This document shows, piece after piece, positions 57,101 through 60,639 of a stretch of DNA of 60,639 nucleotides. The position numbers and the translations under genes were made by a program. Where the stretch lies: the NCBI GenBank assembly GCA_049841315.1, contig JASGDB010000054.1:1-60639 (forward strand), in the 5' to 3' direction. Within the stretch, counting starts at the first letter, position 1. Each line of letters opens with the position of its first letter. The notes under the pieces are model-generated. The model did not search any database. It was not told where the DNA came from and was given only the letters and a program-made list of their open reading frames with translations. The DNA is from JASGDB01 sp049841315. GTDB lineage: Bacteria; Bacteroidota; Bacteroidia; Flavobacteriales; Weeksellaceae.

Positions 57101-58941
57101 CCCTCGAACCGCTTATCGACCTGAAAGTAGATGATATTATGATGAATAACGAAGATTTGGGAAATCTCATTATTTCAGCTAAAAACAGTACGGCACCGAA
57201 TGTTTATGATATCGATGCGAAACTAATGTCGGCGGGACTTATTGGCGATAATAACCTTAATCTTACAGGAACAGTCGATAACAATACACCATCGCCTACG
57301 CTTGACCTTACTGCGGAAATGAGAGATTTTGACCTCGCTTTTTCACAACAGTTTGTGAATCAGGTTTTCAGCAATATGAGAGGAAAAGCAACCGGAGATT
57401 TGAAAATTTCTGGGCCCTTGAACGATATTGATTATTCCGGTGATATTGACCTGAAAGGTTTCGGCTTGAAACTCGATTTTACAGGTGTGGATTATTCTTT
57501 TGATGATACTACGATTTCGCTTTCCAAAGGGCTGGCGATTCTCAACGACATCGGCGTGGCAGATGGCAGGGCGAATTCCAAAGGCTCGATTTCGGGGATG
57601 ATACGGTTTGAAACGCTTTCTTCAATGGGCGTCAACCTCGTGATGCGTGCGGATAATCTTCTGCTTCTCGATACCAAACAGAAAGATTTCGATTTGTTTT
57701 GGGGAAGGGTTTTCGGAAAAGGAGACCTTTTCGTGGACGGCCCCGTTGCTTCGCTCAATATTTCCACTCCGAATATGGAAGTGCTCAACAATTCGGTGTT
57801 CACCTTCAATAGCAACTCTACCTCATCCGTTGATGAATTTAAAATGCTCCGCTTTCTGAAAGAAGACGACGGCGGAAAAATCGTTCTTGAGGAAAAGAAA
57901 AAATCGGGAGCGAATATGAATCTTGATTTTACCATTTCTACCGACAAAGGAACAACGGTAAACGTATTGGTAGGCGATAATATCGGAGATATTACCGTTC
58001 GCGGAACGGCAGATAAGCTCCGTTTCAGAATGGCGAGAAACGGAAATATCTCGATGAACGGAGATTATGTGGTGGACAACGGAAGTTTCGTTTCCAAAGC
58101 GATTCTGGAACGTAAATTTCAGATTACCAAAGGAAGCAGTATCCGTTGGGACGGTGATGCGATGTCGCCGGAACTGAATATCAATGCTGAATATCCGCGT
58201 ATGGTAACCAATGCCGGGCAGTATCTCAATATGGGAAGCCTGCCTCCGGTGAATGTACTTTTGACAGCAAGAATTACGGAAAAGCTGAGCAATCCGAAAA
58301 TAGACCTTGATATTTCCGCAAAAGATGTTTCCAGCCAGGTGCGGGATGCGCTAAGGGAAAAAATGTCCAACGAAGACGAAAAAATCATACAGATTGGCTC
58401 GGTTCTCGCATTGGGTACTTTTTCGGAGGGAAGCGGAGGCTTCGGAATTGATGTGGGGAAAACATCCGAAAACATGGGATACAACATGCTTCTCAAACAG
58501 TTGGGTTCTGTTTTTAATACCATCAGCGAACAGCTTCAGGTCGATTTGACGTATCTGAATGACGCCGCATCCAACTCTGAACGTGCGAATGCGAGTTTCA
58601 GTTATGCTCTTTCACCGCGTATTTCGCTTAAAACGGATTTGGGGATTCCGCTTTCGAGGTCGGAAAATGTGAATGCCAATATGCTTTCTGCGGGCGGAAC
58701 GGTAGAATACGATGTGTCGAAAAACAATGACGGAAGCCGGCTTCTGCGCTTTTATTCCAAACCGTCCAATATCGGAATGGCGACAAACGTCCCTGCCGGA
58801 GCTAACCAAAGCTACGGAGCGGGTGTGGTTTATAGCAAAAGTTTCAATACACTCTTTAAAAAGAGCGGAAAAAACAAAAAATCCAAAACTAAAAACACGA
58901 CTATCATAAAGGATTCAGTGAAAAATGATACAGTAAAATGA
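54187..58941 (+). CDS. tamB: Translocation and assembly module protein TamB
   Basis: TamB-like proteins span the periplasm as long beta-grooves and take part in lipid or barrel-protein transport to the outer membrane. The 1584-residue protein has a charged, helical N-terminus, one membrane anchor (about 90-115, ILFWIALFLGVSFVIVV), a very long repetitive strand-rich body, and the C-terminal TamB/DUF490 domain (about 1150-1560) with GNISMNGDYVVDNGSF and SLKTDLGIPLSRS. A lysine-rich tail follows. ATG 54187 is chosen since the open frame upstream is antisense to tsaD and does not look coding. TamA is not in the window. Confidence 0.93.
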   Translation: MANLENNNDKNKKSAGQNIEDSVQKGIENVQETVKEAAEFAQDAIENPVETAGEFVEQAKKDVVSVKWWAKLLQILFWIALFLGVSFVIVVNLPATKNWAAQKVISKLNDDLKSQISFENVDVNYFGDVTVHKLSVKDNRNFPFLKAEKLYADSNWFSIIFDSRNLQFQSMSVDKMDLKVITYKGDSISNFIRFIGLFDSGKPSVSKTPFKLKTRVYITNSKASIVNQNSEGDAGKWLDAENLNLIVPELRVEGSDVFAQINNLRFTTDRWGKKHFVDTFSADLTLNKQFLFLKDLTLNTPHSLLQGDIKFNLNDGKWADFADRVKWEMQMKQGSQISGYDISYFVTNWDNYKPFKISGNMTGPLNDFRLENFLIGNNDVNIRTDNMKIQHILNGNFLIETNNLSTDFTYKELKAMMPEFISSKMKNFADDFGRLKYNGTARVTPQQVYVSSGDLITGIGQAKITNFYLEDFSEAVPKYKGFAEVNNLNTSVITKSKEVGLISGKFNITGESFDVNTMKISTKSNISKIVILDKEINNVALNGTLDHRRYNGLITLNDEQAKGSVKGLIDFSTSKIKADVNADISHLNINYFAGQPGSQIFSGKLDGKIAMSSLNDMNMDVAMKNVNFSSGIQNYHVDNGSVKAFFENGNRVVSADIPGVINGRMVGKFNLEDLAGMVQNGIGKILVSPAPRKLYKGQQFSLDFTVNQGLVSYFLPDLKIADGATVNGGYNGDTNNLVLNVEASELLYILTGKKQISDADKALSEANPDYKINPRDLETKDSIKLDHFIVRINTENLNEQIFARIDRAEYNQNILKDITLSGRNETGQLLHLSANLKHGTPEEEKEDKLKEYTVNLNQTTDASGNYVFRFEPTQLKFNNVVWAVDTDEQLDHSITYRKNTGDFIIKNLKIFSDDSELFVKNSTFKSGDDFSVDAEVKNFDIGKIFEMQASGNVNQFKGIANGSFSFTKNKNALEPLIDLKVDDIMMNNEDLGNLIISAKNSTAPNVYDIDAKLMSAGLIGDNNLNLTGTVDNNTPSPTLDLTAEMRDFDLAFSQQFVNQVFSNMRGKATGDLKISGPLNDIDYSGDIDLKGFGLKLDFTGVDYSFDDTTISLSKGLAILNDIGVADGRANSKGSISGMIRFETLSSMGVNLVMRADNLLLLDTKQKDFDLFWGRVFGKGDLFVDGPVASLNISTPNMEVLNNSVFTFNSNSTSSVDEFKMLRFLKEDDGGKIVLEEKKKSGANMNLDFTISTDKGTTVNVLVGDNIGDITVRGTADKLRFRMARNGNISMNGDYVVDNGSFVSKAILERKFQITKGSSIRWDGDAMSPELNINAEYPRMVTNAGQYLNMGSLPPVNVLLTARITEKLSNPKIDLDISAKDVSSQVRDALREKMSNEDEKIIQIGSVLALGTFSEGSGGFGIDVGKTSENMGYNMLLKQLGSVFNTISEQLQVDLTYLNDAASNSERANASFSYALSPRISLKTDLGIPLSRSENVNANMLSAGGTVEYDVSKNNDGSRLLRFYSKPSNIGMATNVPAGANQSYGAGVVYSKSFNTLFKKSGKNKKSKTKNTTIIKDSVKNDTVK
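54191..54198 (-). promoter_or_regulatory. Predicted -7 box of tsaD within the tamB start
   Basis: The minus strand reads TAAATTTG, matching TAnnTTTG. It ends 8 nt before the tsaD ATG and overlaps tamB codons 2-4. A TTG lies 14 nt further up, shorter than usual spacing. Confidence 0.5.
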
Positions 58942-59022
58942 TAATTTTTCATTATTATTTTTAAAGCCGTTAAAAATTGTTAATTTTTCCTCTTGTTTTT
59001 TACTTTTATTATTTTTTCGTAA

Positions 59023-59030
59023 ATTTGCAA
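59023..59030 (+). promoter_or_regulatory. Predicted -7 box of the Lrp-family gene
   Basis: TAAATTTG matches TAnnTTTG, 48 nt before the ATG at 59079. Confidence 0.5.
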
Positions 59031-59078
59031 TAATTCTACTGAAAAATTAGCAGATTCTTAAACAAATACCTTTTATAT

Positions 59079-59549
59079 ATGAACTATCAACTTGATGAAA
59101 TTGACAAGCAGATTCTTGATTTTCTTGTACAGAATACAAGAATGCCGTTTACTGAAATTGCAAAGCAAATGGACGTATCTGCGGGAACAATACACGTAAG
59201 AGTGAAGAAAATGGAGGATGCAGGGATTATTTTGGGCTCTTCTCTAAATATCGATTATGGTAAACTGGATTATCATTTTACGGCGTTTATCGGTATTCTT
59301 TTGACGAAGTCCAACAGAACGCAGGATGTTCTGAAAGAACTTTCCACTATTCCTAATGTAATCGAGGCTTCCGTAATCTCCGGAAAATACAATATTTTTT
59401 GCAAAGTAAGAGCGAAAAATACGGAAGATGCGAAAAGAATCATCTACCAGATTGACGATATTCAGGATGTGATGAGAACGGAAAGTATGATTTCCATGGA
59501 AGAATACCTAAGTGATAAAAACAGACTGATTGACGCAGTAACGATATAA
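59079..59549 (+). CDS. Lrp/AsnC-family transcriptional regulator
   Basis: The 156-residue protein has an N-terminal winged helix-turn-helix (LDEIDKQILDFLVQNTRMPF, then EIAKQMDVSAGTIHVRVKKM, about 5-48) and a C-terminal RAM ligand-binding domain with HFTAFIGILL, SGKYNIFCKVRAKN and the final IDAVTI. Proteins of this type control amino-acid metabolism and are often responsive to leucine or other amino acids. No adjacent target gene is evident; it stands alone between tamB and a convergent gene. Confidence 0.95.
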   Translation: MNYQLDEIDKQILDFLVQNTRMPFTEIAKQMDVSAGTIHVRVKKMEDAGIILGSSLNIDYGKLDYHFTAFIGILLTKSNRTQDVLKELSTIPNVIEASVISGKYNIFCKVRAKNTEDAKRIIYQIDDIQDVMRTESMISMEEYLSDKNRLIDAVTI

Positions 59550-59570
59550 TACTGCCCACCATAACCCATA

Positions 59571-59602
59571 AAAAATCCCGGGAAAATATTCCCGGGATTT
59601 TT
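59571..59602. terminator. Bidirectional terminator
   Basis: AAAAATCCCGGGAA (59571-59584) and TTCCCGGGATTTTT (59589-59602) are exact complements around a 4-nt loop, with T-runs on both strands. It serves the convergent Lrp and metallopeptidase genes. Confidence 0.85.
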
Positions 59603-59624
59603 ACGTTCCGCGGATTGTCAATTT

Positions 59625-60482
59625 TTATCTCAAAAGTGCATTGAAAGTATCGCCCTGGCGGATATCTCCGGTATTGTAGCCTTTCATGAACCATTCTTTT
59701 CTCTGTGCTGAACTTCCGTGCGTAAATCCTTCCTGATTTACATATCCCTGCGACCTTTTCTGGATATTGTCATCTCCCACCGCTTCTGCTGCCGAAATTG
59801 CAGATTCTATATCTCCCGGCTCGAGGAATTTTTCCCGGCTGTCTGTCTGCCTTGCCCAAAGACCGGCATAAAAATCCGCCTGAAGTTCGGTTGCCACCGA
59901 CACCTTGTTAAGGTCAGCTTCAGAATATCTGCCACTTCTTCTCAATGCGTCAACTTTCTGGGTTGTTCCCAATAAAGTCTGGATATGGTGTCCGTATTCA
60001 TGGGCGAGAACATACGCAATCGAAAATTCCGTTACCTGTGCTCCGAAACGCTGCTGAAGTTCTTTGAAAAAACTCATATCCATATAGATAGTTTCATCGG
60101 CAGGACAGTAAAAAGGTCCCATTGCCGATTGTGCTGTTCCGCAGCCTGATTGGGTTACGTCTTCAAAAATAACCACTTTTGCGGGGCGGAGCTGCATTCC
60201 GTTTTCATTGAAAACTTTGTTCCAGGTCTGCTCGTTTTCAGCAGTAAGCATTTTGATAAATTCTCTTACCTGAAGTTCATTTGCGGTAAGTTCTCGTTGT
60301 TCGGTTTGTGCGGAGGAAGAGCCCATTCCGGAAGAAAGTATTGATGAAGGGTCGCCTCCGAGAAAGAAAATAATAGCCGCAATAATCAGAGTTCCGAGTC
60401 CGCCGCCTACAAGCATGCCACCACCGCCGCCGCTACCTCGCCTGTCGTCTACATTTCCGCTTCTGTCTTCAGTCCATTTCAT
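59625..60482 (-). CDS. Neutral zinc metallopeptidase (YpfJ family)
   Basis: The 285-residue protein has a glycine-rich start (about 10-30), one membrane segment (about 23-43), and an outer domain with the zinc site HEYGHH (H161, E162, H165), the CGTAQSAMGPFYCP cysteine pair (about 114-127) and ELQADFYAGLWA (third ligand region). Family members such as YpfJ are predicted peptidases with few known substrates. The N-terminal sequence RSGNVDDRRG is typical of the family. A convergent terminator lies just after its stop. Confidence 0.92.
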   Translation of the reverse strand: MKWTEDRSGNVDDRRGSGGGGGMLVGGGLGTLIIAAIIFFLGGDPSSILSSGMGSSSAQTEQRELTANELQVREFIKMLTAENEQTWNKVFNENGMQLRPAKVVIFEDVTQSGCGTAQSAMGPFYCPADETIYMDMSFFKELQQRFGAQVTEFSIAYVLAHEYGHHIQTLLGTTQKVDALRRSGRYSEADLNKVSVATELQADFYAGLWARQTDSREKFLEPGDIESAISAAEAVGDDNIQKRSQGYVNQEGFTHGSSAQRKEWFMKGYNTGDIRQGDTFNALLR

Positions 60483-60639
60483 AGTTTATTTTTTAGGATT
60501 TAAAAGTACAAAAAATTTTAGAGCCTGTGATAAGTTTGCAAAGTAAATATTCAATATACTAAAAGTTAAAAAAAATCATTTAGAAGAATACATTGGAAAA
60601 AGCAACAGGAAAAAGACAGAGAGACTGCAGATATACAAA
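60483..60639. other. AT-rich end of the window, no gene seen
   Basis: The stretch after the metallopeptidase start is AT-rich. It includes AGAGCCTGT at about 60521-60529, which also ends the 49151-49229 element. A start signal for the gene on the left is not clear. Confidence 0.35.

Noticed and set aside
1..60639. tRNA, rRNA or riboswitch genes
   Set aside because: No cloverleaf, rRNA core or known riboswitch core was seen by eye in the gaps; a covariance-model scan would be the deciding test.

Overview
The window looks like a chromosomal segment of a flavobacterium, most probably family Weeksellaceae (Chryseobacterium and relatives). I infer this from the protein sequences, from lineage genes such as gldH, ricT and a type IX secretion (T9SS) sorting domain, from the near absence of Shine-Dalgarno sequences, and from many copies of the Bacteroidota promoter box TAnnTTTG just upstream of genes. 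No rRNA, tRNA, CRISPR array or complete insertion sequence was seen. Genus assignment is inference.

Layout: a decayed Tai4-like immunity gene and a small membrane protein (1-1000); menD; topB; a SlyD-type FKBP isomerase; clpC with a perfect palindrome at its predicted transcription start; folC, a TPR protein, lptE and a sigma-54-type activator (8.8-13.5 kb); an accessory islet with an ORF6N protein, a lipoprotein, a RhuM protein and a small membrane protein (13.5-16.5 kb); miaB; maf, kdsC and a DUF2520 protein; an ECF sigma factor, a probable anti-sigma protein and a CpxP-like protein (20.0-21.6 kb); lepA; a GH3-family protein; phospholipid genes psd and cdsA with a LUD-domain gene (26-28.4 kb); a metalloprotease and lipoprotein pair between 50-bp direct repeats (28.5-30.6 kb); ftsH, rsfS, birA and mutS; a DUF6080-like membrane protein and selO; pbp1A, gldH and ricT; a FadL-type channel with an SGNH lipoprotein; prs, rplY and umuC; two secreted proteins; tadA, rsmE, tsaD and tamB; an Lrp regulator and a zinc metallopeptidase.

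Most of the window is housekeeping: translation and tRNA modification (lepA, miaB, tadA, tsaD, rsmE, rsfS, rplY), envelope building (lptE, kdsC, psd, cdsA, pbp1A, tamB, fadL), proteolysis (clpC, ftsH), DNA repair (mutS, umuC, topB) and cofactors (menD, folC, birA).

The strongest novelty is in 13.5-16.5 kb. Two regulators with unrelated N-terminal domains (ORF6N and RhuM) share an almost identical C-terminal phospholipase-D-like domain. A 19-codon stub of a second ORF6N gene lies just upstream of the RhuM gene, which records a head-domain swap. Three palindromes with related cores (TCGCAA/TTGCGA or TCACAA/TTGTGA) lie in or beside these genes. Second is the protease-lipoprotein cassette with overlapping reading frames between 50-bp direct repeats. 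Third are compact regulatory layouts: a 9-6-9 palindrome at clpC, promoter boxes inside or against terminators, and tsaD/tamB start codons 4 bp apart.
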